In this document: positions 26,197 to 34,666 of the stretch, piece after piece
Layout: every line of letters starts with the position of its first letter
Numbering within the stretch: position 1 is the first letter of the stretch
From: a bacterium
Lineage (GTDB): Bacteria; UBA9089; JAHJRX01
Reading direction: 5' to 3'
DNA length: 48,923 nucleotides
Assembly: GCA_018830565.1 (NCBI GenBank)
Contig: JAHJRX010000003.1
Location: forward strand, 1 to 48,923
Translations under genes and position numbers: made by a program
Notes under the pieces: generated by a model
Database searches by the model: none
What the model was told of the DNA's origin: nothing
What the model saw: the letters and a program-made list of their open reading frames with translations, nothing else

Positions 26197-26808
26197 GTGG
26201 TAATAGTAGGATTAACTGGGGGTATTGCTTGTGGAAAGACTACGGTAGCTACTATATTTAGAGAGTTAAATTTAAAAGTAATAGATGTCGATAAAATAGC
26301 TAAAGAAGTAGTTCTTCCTTATACTGAAACTTGGAAGAAGATTGTAGAGACCTTCAAGGAAGATATCTTAAGTCAAGATTTATCAATAAATAGAAGTAAA
26401 TTAGCTGAGATAATCTTTACTTCTTCTGAAAAAAGAAGACTATTAGACAGCATTACTCATCCGGTGATCTTAGCTCGGATTAAAGAAGAATTAGTTAAAT
26501 TTAAAGAAGAGGAAATAGTAATCATTGATATTCCCTTGCTTTTTGAAGCAGGCATGGAAGGATTAATTAATAAGATTATTGTTGTCTCTGCAGAAAGAAG
26601 ACTTCAAATAGAAAGATTAGTCGAGAAGAATAAGTTAAGTCTTAAACAAGCCCAAGATAGAATAAATGCCCAAATATCTCTTTTAGAAAAAGCTAAAAAG
26701 GCTGATTTTATTATCTATAATAATCAAGGAAAAGAAGAATTAAAGGATGAAGTTAAAAAAGTCTTTAAAGAATTAAAGATTGGACTGAAAAAGAATGAAA
26801 CCACATAG
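26197..26808 (+). CDS. coaE: Dephospho-CoA kinase
   Basis: 203 residues; the last step of CoA synthesis (ATP plus dephospho-CoA). P-loop GGIACGKTT at about 8-16, where most family members have GGIGSGKS/T. DVDKIAKEVV is the CoA/base-binding stretch, and DIPLLFEAGM is the diagnostic motif near 111-120. The start is a GTG directly opening VIVGLTGG; no upstream ATG fits and the ribosome site is weak. It is 41 bp after galT. Confidence 0.93.
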   Translation: MVIVGLTGGIACGKTTVATIFRELNLKVIDVDKIAKEVVLPYTETWKKIVETFKEDILSQDLSINRSKLAEIIFTSSEKRRLLDSITHPVILARIKEELVKFKEEEIVIIDIPLLFEAGMEGLINKIIVVSAERRLQIERLVEKNKLSLKQAQDRINAQISLLEKAKKADFIIYNNQGKEELKDEVKKVFKELKIGLKKNETT

Positions 26809-26854
26809 ATATTTCAAAAATATTCAAGGTGGCTAAATTCTTATCTAAGAAGTA

Positions 26855-26968
26855 GATAGTAGTTATTAACGAAAACTAGACATAGGAAATAATACCAAGC
26901 AATAAAAGATAAACTTGTTTGGAATTAAATTAATTAGCTCTATGTCAGATTTTCATTAATAATTAATA
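26855..26968 (+). mobile_element. MITE-like element family A, copy 3
   Basis: Left end atagtagttattaacgaaaa, core ataataccaagcaataaaag, right end tttcattaataattaata. It lies between coaE and the PfkB kinase; the right terminal bases are diverged. Confidence 0.75.
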
Positions 26969-26990
26969 CAGGAATTTGAAGGTGTAAAAA

Positions 26991-27899
26991 ATGAGTTTAT
27001 TAGTAGTTGGTTCTGTTGCTTTAGATTCAGTTAAGACATCTTTTGGAGAAGTTTCTGAAGTATTGGGAGGAGCAGCGGTATATTCTTCAGTAGCTGCGAG
27101 TATCTTTACCCAAGTTAATTTAGTTGGTGTGGTAGGAGATGATTTTCCTAAAGAATATATCGAGTATTTACAAGGCAGAGGTATTGATACTAAAGGGTTA
27201 AAAGTAACCAAAGGAAAGACTTTTCGCTGGAAAGGTTTATATGAAGAGAATTTAAATGAAGCTATTACTTTAGAAACTCAACTCAATGTTTTTGCTTCTT
27301 TTGACCCAGAGTTACCCCAGGGTTATAAAGATATAAAATATGTATTTTTAGCTAACATTGATCCTACTTTACAATTAAAAGTATTAAGACAAATAAAAAA
27401 GCCTAAGTTAGTAGCTTTAGATACTATGAATTACTGGATTAATCATAAAAAAGACGCTTTGTTAGAAATAATTAAGGAAATAGATGTAATGGTCGTTAAT
27501 GAAGCAGAGGTAAAGCAACTCTCCAAAGAAGATAATATTAATAAAGCTATGGAAAGGATCATGGCTTATGGGTTAAAATGTTTGGTAGTTAAAAAAGGAG
27601 AGTATGGGGTAGTAGCTTTACATCAAGAAGGATTTTTTTTCTTACCGGCTTTTCCTTTAAAAGAAGTAAAAGATCCTACCGGAGCTGGCGATACTTTTGC
27701 CGGTGGTTTTATGGGATATCTATCTAGTCAAGATGAAATTTCTTTTCATTGCCTAAAAGAAGCCATTGCTTATGGGACAGCTTTAGCTTCTTTTAATGTA
27801 GAAGATTTTAGTTTAGAAAGATTAAGATTAGTGAAGAGGGAAGAAGTTTTAGAAAGAGTTAAAAGCTTAAAAAATATGGTGAAGTTTAAGGATAATTAA
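26991..27899 (+). CDS. PfkB-family carbohydrate/nucleoside kinase
   Basis: 302 residues, ribokinase fold. The N-terminus LLVVGSVALDSV and the GG motif EVLGGAAVYSSVAASIF, plus the C-terminal anion-hole motif KDPTGAGDTFAGGFMGYL (Asp at about 227, catalytic Asp in GAGD), define the PfkB family. The substrate cannot be told: sugar, adenosine or a related nucleoside are possible. It is adjacent to coaE and hom but in no obvious common pathway. No Mg or ATP residue is missing. Confidence 0.88.
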   Translation: MSLLVVGSVALDSVKTSFGEVSEVLGGAAVYSSVAASIFTQVNLVGVVGDDFPKEYIEYLQGRGIDTKGLKVTKGKTFRWKGLYEENLNEAITLETQLNVFASFDPELPQGYKDIKYVFLANIDPTLQLKVLRQIKKPKLVALDTMNYWINHKKDALLEIIKEIDVMVVNEAEVKQLSKEDNINKAMERIMAYGLKCLVVKKGEYGVVALHQEGFFFLPAFPLKEVKDPTGAGDTFAGGFMGYLSSQDEISFHCLKEAIAYGTALASFNVEDFSLERLRLVKREEVLERVKSLKNMVKFKDN

Positions 27900-27906
27900 A
27901 GATGAA

Positions 27907-27968
27907 ACCCCTCACCCGTCTCTCTCCTCACAGGGGAAAGGGAAGGGCGAGGAGGACCTCCAGAGGAG
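27907..27968 (+). promoter_or_regulatory. GC-rich hairpin and ribosome-site region before hom
   Basis: A short GC-rich island in an AT-rich genome: ccctcaccc (27909-27917) can pair imperfectly with gggcgagg (27945-27952). The hom Shine-Dalgarno gaggag (27963-27968) is complementary to ctcctc (27924-27929) in the same leader, so ribosome-site masking is possible. Confidence 0.4.
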
Positions 27969-27974
27969 ATTGAA

Positions 27975-29288
27975 ATGTCTACCCAACTTAATAAAATAAA
28001 CATTGGCTTGATAGGATTAGGCACCATAGGCACAGGAGTAGTTAAGATTATCCAGCAGAATCAAGCTCTTTTTAGAGAAAGATTGGGACTAGATTTGTGT
28101 CTAAAGAAAATAGTAGATCTTGATTTAGAGAAAGAAAGGGGAGTCGATCTATCGAGTATAAGCCTATCTAACAATATTTCAGAAATTTTAAATGATCAAG
28201 AGATTAAGATAGTAGTAGAACTTATAGGAGGATATGAACCGGCCCGATCTTATATCCTTACTTCTCTCCGAGCTGGAAAGCATCTAGTTACGGCTAATAA
28301 AGCCCTTTTAGCTAAATGCTGGGAAGAAATTACCGAGACGGCTAAAGAATTTAAGGTAGGAGTATATTTTGAAGCTAGTGTTGGTGGAGGAATTCCCTTA
28401 ATCCTCTCTCTGACTAAAGGTCTTGTTGGCAATCAAATTTCTTTGATTAGTGGTATCTTAAATGGTACTTGTAACTATATCTTAAGCCAGATGACTTATG
28501 AAAAAAAAAGCTTTCCAGAAGCTTTAGCTACTGCTCAAAAAAAAGGATATGCCGAAGCAAATCCTTTTTTAGATATCAATGGAACGGATACTGCTCATAA
28601 ATTAACGATTATCTCTTCTCTTTCCTTTGGACAAAATATTACTTTGGATGATATTTATGTAGAAGGCATTACTCAAATTACTTTAGAAGATTGTCTATAT
28701 GCTCAAGAAGAGTTTGGGTGCCTGATTAAGTTATTAGCTATTGGCAAGATTGCCAATAATAAGATTGAGCTAAGAGTTCACCCTACTTTAATCTCAAAAG
28801 AACATTTACTTTCCCAGGTAAATGGAGTCTATAATGCGGTATATATTGCCGGAGATAATGTGGGTGATTTGCTCTTTTATGGAAAAGGAGCAGGGCAGCT
28901 TCCTACTGCTTCTGCCGTAGTAAGTGATATTGTAGCTTTAGCCAGTCAAATTAATCATCAAGGAATAAACTTCAAAGAATTTTTACCACCGAGAGAAAAA
29001 AAAAGAGAGATCTTACCAGTAGATGACTTATTCTTAAAGTATTATATTCGTTTTACCACTGTGGACAGACCAGGAGTGTTAGCTAAGATTGCTGGAATAT
29101 TAGGTAATAATAATATTAGCGTTGCTTCGGTAGTCCAAAAAGAGTCTTTGGAAAAAGATCTAGTCCATGTGGTGATGCTTACCCATCAAGCCTTAGAAAG
29201 AGATGTAAGAAAGGCAATAACAGAGATTAACTTACTTGAGATAATTAAAGAAAGGTCGGTCTTAATTAGGGTAGGAGAGATGGAATGA
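27975..29288 (+). CDS. hom: Homoserine dehydrogenase with C-terminal ACT domain
   Basis: 437 residues; reduces aspartate semialdehyde to homoserine. Rossmann motif [16 protein letters not shown] at about 11-26; VTANKALLA; catalytic region [12 protein letters not shown] and [14 protein letters not shown], with [20 protein letters not shown]. An ACT regulatory domain at about 355-430 ([19 protein letters not shown]) probably mediates threonine feedback, as known for the family. Start codon context is the GC-rich leader. It overlaps thrC by 4 bp (ATGA), the first of the threonine set. Confidence 0.96.
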   Translation: MSTQLNKINIGLIGLGTIGTGVVKIIQQNQALFRERLGLDLCLKKIVDLDLEKERGVDLSSISLSNNISEILNDQEIKIVVELIGGYEPARSYILTSLRAGKHLVTANKALLAKCWEEITETAKEFKVGVYFEASVGGGIPLILSLTKGLVGNQISLISGILNGTCNYILSQMTYEKKSFPEALATAQKKGYAEANPFLDINGTDTAHKLTIISSLSFGQNITLDDIYVEGITQITLEDCLYAQEEFGCLIKLLAIGKIANNKIELRVHPTLISKEHLLSQVNGVYNAVYIAGDNVGDLLFYGKGAGQLPTASAVVSDIVALASQINHQGINFKEFLPPREKKREILPVDDLFLKYYIRFTTVDRPGVLAKIAGILGNNNISVASVVQKESLEKDLVHVVMLTHQALERDVRKAITEINLLEIIKERSVLIRVGEME

Positions 29289-30349
29289 ATTTAGAAAATT
29301 ATGGAGTTATCAATAGATATCGTGAGTTTTTACCAGTAAGTGAGAATACTCCTATTGTTACTTTAAATGAAGGAAATACTCCTTTAATTTTTGCTTCTAA
29401 TTTAAGCCAGTATCTTGGTAGCGAGATAAAGTTATATCTTAAGTACGAAGGTTTAAACCCTACAGGTTCATTTAAAGATCGTGGCATGACCGTGGCTGTT
29501 TCTAAAGCCAAAGAAGAAGGTGCTCAGATCATTATCTGTGCCTCTACTGGCAATACTTCCGCTTCTGCGGCTGCTTATGCCGCCAAAGGAAGGCTAAGAT
29601 GCGTGGTTTTAATTCCAGAAGGAGCCATTGCCTTAGGTAAGTTAGCTCAAGCTTTAATCTATGGAGCCCAAGTTTTAGCCGTAAAAGGGAATTTTGATGA
29701 AGCTTTAAGTTTGGTCTTGGAGATTACTAAAAGATATCCTATTACTTTAGTTAATTCCTTAAATCCCTATAGATTGCAAGGACAAAAGACCGCTGCTTTT
29801 GAAATATGTGATCTTTTAAAGAAAGCACCTGACTATCATGTTATTCCAGTAGGAAATGCTGGTAATATAACTGCTTACTGGATGGGATATAAAGAATATA
29901 AAGAAAAAGGAAGAATTAACAATCTCCCTAAAATGGTAGGATTTCAAGCAGCCGGGGCAGCTCCTATTGTAGAAAAAAGAGTCATAAAAGACCCCAAAAC
30001 TATTGCTACGGCCATTAAGATAGGAAATCCAGCTAGTTGGAAAAAAGCAGAAGAAGCAAGAGATGAATCAAAAGGTATCATTGATAAGGTTACCGATGAA
30101 GAGATCTTATTAGCTTACAAATTATTAGCTAACTTAGAAGGTATCTTCGTAGAACCTGCCTCAGCTGCTTCGATAGCTGGCATAATAAAAAAGAAGCAAG
30201 AAAACTACTTTCCAAAAGAAGCTACTATTGTCGCAGTGCTTACTGGGCATGGCTTAAAAGATCCCGACTGTGCCATAACGGAAAGTAAAAAGATTACCTT
30301 GGTGGGAGCTAATATAGAAGAGATCCGAAATGCCATAGGATTAAAGTGA
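29285..30349 (+). CDS. thrC: Threonine synthase
   Basis: 354 residues of the short threonine synthase type. It turns O-phosphohomoserine into threonine with PLP, bound at Lys64 in [10 protein letters not shown]. Phosphate loop [13 protein letters not shown] near 188-200; SASVAGI-like [10 protein letters not shown] near the C-terminus; the end is [15 protein letters not shown]. The 4-bp overlap with hom implies coupled translation. Its last codons lie in the first unit of an 84-bp tandem array. Confidence 0.96.
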   Translation: MNLENYGVINRYREFLPVSENTPIVTLNEGNTPLIFASNLSQYLGSEIKLYLKYEGLNPTGSFKDRGMTVAVSKAKEEGAQIIICASTGNTSASAAAYAAKGRLRCVVLIPEGAIALGKLAQALIYGAQVLAVKGNFDEALSLVLEITKRYPITLVNSLNPYRLQGQKTAAFEICDLLKKAPDYHVIPVGNAGNITAYWMGYKEYKEKGRINNLPKMVGFQAAGAAPIVEKRVIKDPKTIATAIKIGNPASWKKAEEARDESKGIIDKVTDEEILLAYKLLANLEGIFVEPASAASIAGIIKKKQENYFPKEATIVAVLTGHGLKDPDCAITESKKITLVGANIEEIRNAIGLK

Positions 30350-30632
30350 GTCTTTAGCTCTTGAACAGTGCAAGGAAGAAATTGGGTGCGATATCGATAT
30401 ATTGAGATCCGAAATGCCATAGGATTAAAGTGAGTCTTTAGCTCTTGAACAGTGCAAGGAAGAAATTGGGTGCGATATCGATATATTGAGATCCGAAATG
30501 CCATAGGATTAAAGTAAGTCTTTAGTTCTTGAACAGTGCAAGGAAGAAATTGGGTGCGATATCGATATAGAAGAGATCCGAAATGCCATAGGATTAAAGT
30601 AAGTCTTTAGTTCTTGAACAGTGCAAGGAAGA
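30312..30632 (+). repeat. 84-bp tandem array, nearly four units, at the thrC/apgM junction
   Basis: Units start with agatccgaaatgccatagg at 30321, 30405, 30489 and 30574 (84, 84 and 85 bp). Each has a copy of the thrC 3' end, a stop, and the sequence cagtgcaaggaag. The last, partial unit provides the apgM ribosome site (caaggaag) just before the ATG at 30635. Units 1-2 (agtgag, gctctt) and 3-4 (agtaag, gttctt) differ, and unit 4 restores the exact thrC end peptide [11 protein letters not shown]. Confidence 0.95.
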
Positions 30633-30634
30633 TT

Positions 30635-31822
30635 ATGAAGTATATAATTATTGTCGGCGATGGGATGGCTGATTATCCATTAGAAGAGTTAGGAAATAAA
30701 ACTCCTCTTCAAGTAGCTCGGACGCCAAATTTTGATAAATTAGCTAAGGGAGGTATGGTAGGTTTAGCTAAGACTATTCCCGATGGCTTATCACCAGGAA
30801 GTGATGTAGCTAATCTTTCTATTTTAGGTTATAATCCCAACACCTATTATCCTGGAAGAGCTTCGTTAGAAGCAATAAGCCAAGGAATTATCTTAGAAAA
30901 AGAAGAAATAGCCTTTAGGTGTAATTTAGTAACGGTTGAAGATGGAATTATGATAGATTATAGTGGGGGACACATTACTACTTTAGAGGCAGAAAAATTT
31001 ATAGCTTTACTAAATCAAAGAATGGGTAAGGATAATTTAATATTTTATCCCGGAGTGAGTTACCGTAATCTAATAATCACCTCTCTTCTGCCAGTAGAAA
31101 GTTTACCAAGTTTAATTTGCTTTCCACCCCATGATATTACGGGAAAGAATATTTTAGAATATCTACCTAATCATGAGCTAATTAAAGAGATAATGTTTAC
31201 TTCGCAAAATATATTAAAAGAAAACAAGCTAAACTTAGAGAGAAAGCAAAGCAATAAAAGAGAAGTAAGCATGGTTTGGCTTTGGGGTCCAGGTTCTTTA
31301 CCTTCTATGCCCAAGTTTAGTGACCTATTTTCTTTAAAAGGGGCTAATATTGCGGCGGTAGATTTAATAAAAGGGATAAGCAAGAGCATAGGTTTTGAAG
31401 TTATAAAAGTAACAGGAGCTACTGGTTACTACGATACTGATTATCAAGCTAAAGCTAATTATGCTCTCCAGGCTTTGGAAGAGTTTGACTTGGTTTATAT
31501 CCACATCGAAGCACCGGACGAAGCTTCTCATAATGGAGAGATAAGTGAGAAAATCAAAGCGATTGAAGAAATAGATCAGAAAGTATTAGGAACAATCTTA
31601 GAAAAAGTAGAAAGATATCAAGATTACAAAATTTTACTCATTACTGACCATTATACACCTGTTTCTTTAAAAACTCATACTAAAGAAATAGTTCCTTTTA
31701 TTGTTTATGGAACTTCTATCGAAAAAGATGACATTGTTCTTTTTGATGAAGAAAGTGCCAAGGATAGCTCTCTTTATTTTGAAGAAGGATACAAATTAAT
31801 GGAGTGGTTTATAAACAAGTAG
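30635..31822 (+). CDS. ApgM-family enzyme; probable homoserine kinase substitute
   Basis: 395 residues from ATG 30635 (MKYIIIVGDGMADYP), chosen over the upstream TTG because the repeat array supplies aggaag directly before it. It is the archaeal-type, cofactor-independent phosphoglycerate mutase fold (alkaline phosphatase superfamily): GDGMADYPLEEL, SPGSDVANLSILGYNP around the catalytic Ser, and metal-binding HIEAPDEASHNG and ITDHYTPVSLKTHT. A subset of this family found beside hom and thrC, in genomes lacking thrB, has been proposed to be homoserine kinase (TIGRFAM 'proposed homoserine kinase'). The hom-thrC-apgM-lysC order and absence of thrB here fit that proposal. Phosphoglycerate mutase remains the alternative. 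Confidence 0.85.
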   Translation: MKYIIIVGDGMADYPLEELGNKTPLQVARTPNFDKLAKGGMVGLAKTIPDGLSPGSDVANLSILGYNPNTYYPGRASLEAISQGIILEKEEIAFRCNLVTVEDGIMIDYSGGHITTLEAEKFIALLNQRMGKDNLIFYPGVSYRNLIITSLLPVESLPSLICFPPHDITGKNILEYLPNHELIKEIMFTSQNILKENKLNLERKQSNKREVSMVWLWGPGSLPSMPKFSDLFSLKGANIAAVDLIKGISKSIGFEVIKVTGATGYYDTDYQAKANYALQALEEFDLVYIHIEAPDEASHNGEISEKIKAIEEIDQKVLGTILEKVERYQDYKILLITDHYTPVSLKTHTKEIVPFIVYGTSIEKDDIVLFDEESAKDSSLYFEEGYKLMEWFINK

Positions 31823-31850
31823 ATTATTGAGAGATTATTAAGGAGTTATT

Positions 31851-33062
31851 GTGGAGATATTAGTTCAAAAATATGGAGGAACGAGTGTAGGGAGTATTGA
31901 AAGAATTAAAAAAGTAGCGGAAAGAGTGATAGAAGCCAAGAATGAAGGAAATAATGTGGTAGTGATTGTTTCAGCGATGAGTGGTGAAACAGATAAGTTA
32001 ATAGGTATGGCTAAAGAAATTACCAAAGATCCAAATTATCGAGAATTAGATATGTTAATCTCTACCGGAGAACAAATTTCAGGAGCTCTTTTAGCTATAG
32101 CTTTAAATGCTAAAGGATATGAGGCTATTTCTCTTACGGCTTCGCAAGTTAAGTTATATACTGATATTTCTCATACTAAAGCTAAGATTACTAAGATTGT
32201 TCCAGAGAGATTATTAAAGGAATTAGAAAGAGGTAAAATTGTTATTGTTGCTGGTTTTCAAGGAATTACAGAAGAATCTGAAATTACTACTTTAGGAAGA
32301 GGAGGTTCAGACACCACTGCGGTAGCTATTGCTGTTTCATTAGGAGCTAGAATATGTGAAATATATACAGATGTAGATGGCGTTTATATGGCTGATCCTC
32401 GGATTGTAGTAGAAGCTAAGAAATTAGAAAGAATCTCTTATGAAGAGATGTTAGAGCTAGCTAGCTCTGGTGCTAAAGTATTACAATCTCGGAGCGTAGA
32501 GTTTGCTAAAAAATACGGGGTAATTATTCATGTAAGGTCAAGTTTTGACAAGAGTAAAGGTACTTTGATTATGGAAGGAGGAAAAAAGATGGAAGAAATA
32601 TTAGTCAGCGGCGTAACTTATGATAAAAACCAAGTTAAGATTACAATCTTTGAAATCTTAGATCAACCAGGAATTGCAGCTAAAGTATTTTCAAAATTAG
32701 CTGAGAAAAATATCAATGTTGATATGATTATCCAAAGCGCTGGCAAAGATATGAAAAATAATATCTCTTTCACGGTGACAAGGGAAGATTTAAATTTAAC
32801 TATTGAGACTATGAAAGAGATAACTAAGGAAGTAAAAGCTCAAGGTTTTGAATATGATGATCAGGTAGCTAAGGTTTCTCTTGTAGGAATTGGAATGAGA
32901 AGCCATAGTGGCATAGCTTCTTCTATGTTTCAAGCCTTAGCTTTAGAAGGAATAAATATTGAGATGATTAGCACTTCAGAGATTAAGGTATCTTGCGTGA
33001 TCAAAGAGTCTCAAACTGAAAGAGCAGTAAAAGCTATTTATAAAGCCTTTAACTTGGCGTAA
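31851..33062 (+). CDS. lysC: Aspartate kinase
   Basis: 403 residues, usual length. It phosphorylates aspartate for lysine, methionine and threonine synthesis. N-terminal VQKYGGTSVGS; VIVSAMSGETDKL; TTLGRGGSDTTAVAIA; DVDGVYMADPRIV. Two ACT modules follow (about 260-400; TIFEILDQPGIAAKVFSKLAEKNINVDMI and VSLVGIGMRSHSGIASSMFQALA), the feedback sites. The start is GTG; the leader consists of three related 11-12-bp units containing the ribosome site aaggag. It closes the threonine cluster. Confidence 0.96.
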   Translation: MEILVQKYGGTSVGSIERIKKVAERVIEAKNEGNNVVVIVSAMSGETDKLIGMAKEITKDPNYRELDMLISTGEQISGALLAIALNAKGYEAISLTASQVKLYTDISHTKAKITKIVPERLLKELERGKIVIVAGFQGITEESEITTLGRGGSDTTAVAIAVSLGARICEIYTDVDGVYMADPRIVVEAKKLERISYEEMLELASSGAKVLQSRSVEFAKKYGVIIHVRSSFDKSKGTLIMEGGKKMEEILVSGVTYDKNQVKITIFEILDQPGIAAKVFSKLAEKNINVDMIIQSAGKDMKNNISFTVTREDLNLTIETMKEITKEVKAQGFEYDDQVAKVSLVGIGMRSHSGIASSMFQALALEGINIEMISTSEIKVSCVIKESQTERAVKAIYKAFNLA

Positions 33063-33076
33063 ATTTTGGAGGTAAA

Positions 33077-33439
33077 ATGTTATTATTAGTATTAAACAAT
33101 TTAGTTTGGGCAAATAGTGGCCAAAATGCTTCACCAGGGGGAAGTTTTATGGTCACCATGTTGCCATTTCTGGTTATTGTGCTTATCTTTTATTTTTTGT
33201 TAATTCGTCCCCAACAAAAGAAAGAAAGAGAACATCAAGAGACACTAAAATCACTAAAAAAAGGGGATAATGTCTTGACTACTGGAGGAATATATGGAGA
33301 AATTATGGAAGTTTTTGAGGATTCTTTGATCGTTAAAGTAGCTCCGGCTGAGATAAAGATAAAGATAGCGAGAAATGCTATTGCTGGGTTAATTAAGGAT
33401 AAACAAAAAGAAGAGAAGAAGAAAGGCTCTAAAAACTAA
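33077..33439 (+). CDS. yajC: Preprotein translocase accessory subunit YajC
   Basis: 120 residues. One transmembrane helix (about 28-47, VTMLPFLVIVLIFYFLLI) is followed by the family signature RPQQKKEREHQE and LKKGDNVLTTGGIYGEIMEV. YajC sits with SecD and SecF on the SecYEG channel. Here secD and secF follow after three extra genes. Ribosome site ggaggt is 5 nt from the ATG; 14 bp separates it from lysC. Confidence 0.93.
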   Translation: MLLLVLNNLVWANSGQNASPGGSFMVTMLPFLVIVLIFYFLLIRPQQKKEREHQETLKSLKKGDNVLTTGGIYGEIMEVFEDSLIVKVAPAEIKIKIARNAIAGLIKDKQKEEKKKGSKN

Positions 33440-33501
33440 AGATAAATAGGTATTTGTCCGATACTTAAATAAGATTTTAACTTTGAACAAGGTGACTCTT
33501 T

Positions 33502-34656
33502 ATGGGTAATTTTATGGGTAAGATGTATGTTTATTTAATAGTAATAGTATTCTTGGTTTCTGTATCTCCAAATCCGCTCTTAGCAGGGGAAGATGGAGAA
33601 GCTTATTTTACTAAAGGCATAGAATTTTATTTTAAAAACAATATCCAAGAAGCTATTTTAAATTTTAAAGAAGCTTTAAAGTTAGAGGCTAATAAAGCTG
33701 CCTACCATCTTTATTTAGGAAGATCTTATTATAAAATAAACCAGACCGAAGAAGCTATTAAAGAACTTAAAGAAGCTCTAAAAGTAGACCAAAAGATGAA
33801 AGAAGTTCATAGTTTGTTAGGCGAGATATATTTTGAAAAAGGTCTTTGGAGTAAAGTTATTGAAGAATATGAGAAGTTTTTAGCTAAAGATGGCAAGGGT
33901 TTTGAAGTGTATTTTAAATTAGGACAAGCTTATCTAAAGATAAAAGATATAGAAAAGTCTTTGGAATACTTAAAGAATGCCTCTAATATAAATGACAAAG
34001 ATGCTTCTGTTTATTTTTATATAGGGAAAGGTTACTTTGAAAAAAAAGATTGGACTTCGAGTATTAGTTTTTTAAGTATGGCCATTAAGTTAGAAGGTAA
34101 TAATCCTTTATTTTATTTTTGGCGAGGAAATGCATACTTTGCTAGTGGAGATTACAAAAGCCCAGAAGATAATTATTGGCAATCAGTAAATGATTATCGA
34201 AAAGCTATTGATTTTGGAATGAATGAAGCCTTGATGTACTTTATGTATGGAAATACTTTGTTAAATCGAGCTTTTTATTATATTGATACTAATAGATCTT
34301 CCGAAAGTTTAGATTTTTTAGAAGCCGCAGTAATTGGATATCTGAAAGCACTTTCTTTAGATTCCACTGCTTCTAATGGACTTAATAACTTAGGATTAGC
34401 TTATTACTACTTAGATAGATTAGAAGATGCGGTAGAAAGCTATAAGAAAGCGGTGGAGCTTGAACCAATGATTACTTTCTTTCATGATAATTTAGGGGAT
34501 GCTTATTATAAAATGGGAAAATTTAAGCAAGCTATTGGAGAATGGAAGTTAGTTTTAGAGCTTGAACCTGAATATAAAAATGGGAAATATGGTTACCTTC
34601 CTTCATCGGCTTTAGATGTCAAAGAAAAGATAAAGAAAGCTCATCGAAGAAAGTAA
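33502..34656 (+). CDS. Secreted or periplasmic TPR-repeat protein
   Basis: 384 residues. A signal-like N-terminus (hydrophobic about 9-26) leads to TPR repeats: AYFTKGIEFYFKNNIQEAILNFKEAL, AYHLYLGRSYYKINQTEEAIKELKEAL, VHSLLGEIYFEKGLWSKVIEEYEKFL, VYFKLGQAYLKIKDIEKSLEYL, SVYFYIGKGYFEKKDWTSSISFL, LNNLGLAYYYLDRLEDAVESYKKAV, FHDNLGDAYYKMGKFKQAIGEW. About eight to nine repeats are visible, a protein-binding scaffold. No catalytic residue. The position in a sec operon suggests a role at the envelope, but this is inference. Confidence 0.85.
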   Translation: MGNFMGKMYVYLIVIVFLVSVSPNPLLAGEDGEAYFTKGIEFYFKNNIQEAILNFKEALKLEANKAAYHLYLGRSYYKINQTEEAIKELKEALKVDQKMKEVHSLLGEIYFEKGLWSKVIEEYEKFLAKDGKGFEVYFKLGQAYLKIKDIEKSLEYLKNASNINDKDASVYFYIGKGYFEKKDWTSSISFLSMAIKLEGNNPLFYFWRGNAYFASGDYKSPEDNYWQSVNDYRKAIDFGMNEALMYFMYGNTLLNRAFYYIDTNRSSESLDFLEAAVIGYLKALSLDSTASNGLNNLGLAYYYLDRLEDAVESYKKAVELEPMITFFHDNLGDAYYKMGKFKQAIGEWKLVLELEPEYKNGKYGYLPSSALDVKEKIKKAHRRK

Positions 34657-34666
34657 ACTCCTTCCT

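Noticed and set aside
30205-30504. Leftward 99-codon frame with a twice-repeated peptide
   Set aside because: It is the antisense of the 84-bp array, which keeps frame because 84 is 28 codons; no ribosome site and no family resemblance.
30312-30632. CRISPR-like array
   Set aside because: Units are directly abutting 84-bp copies without unique spacers, and no cas genes are near.
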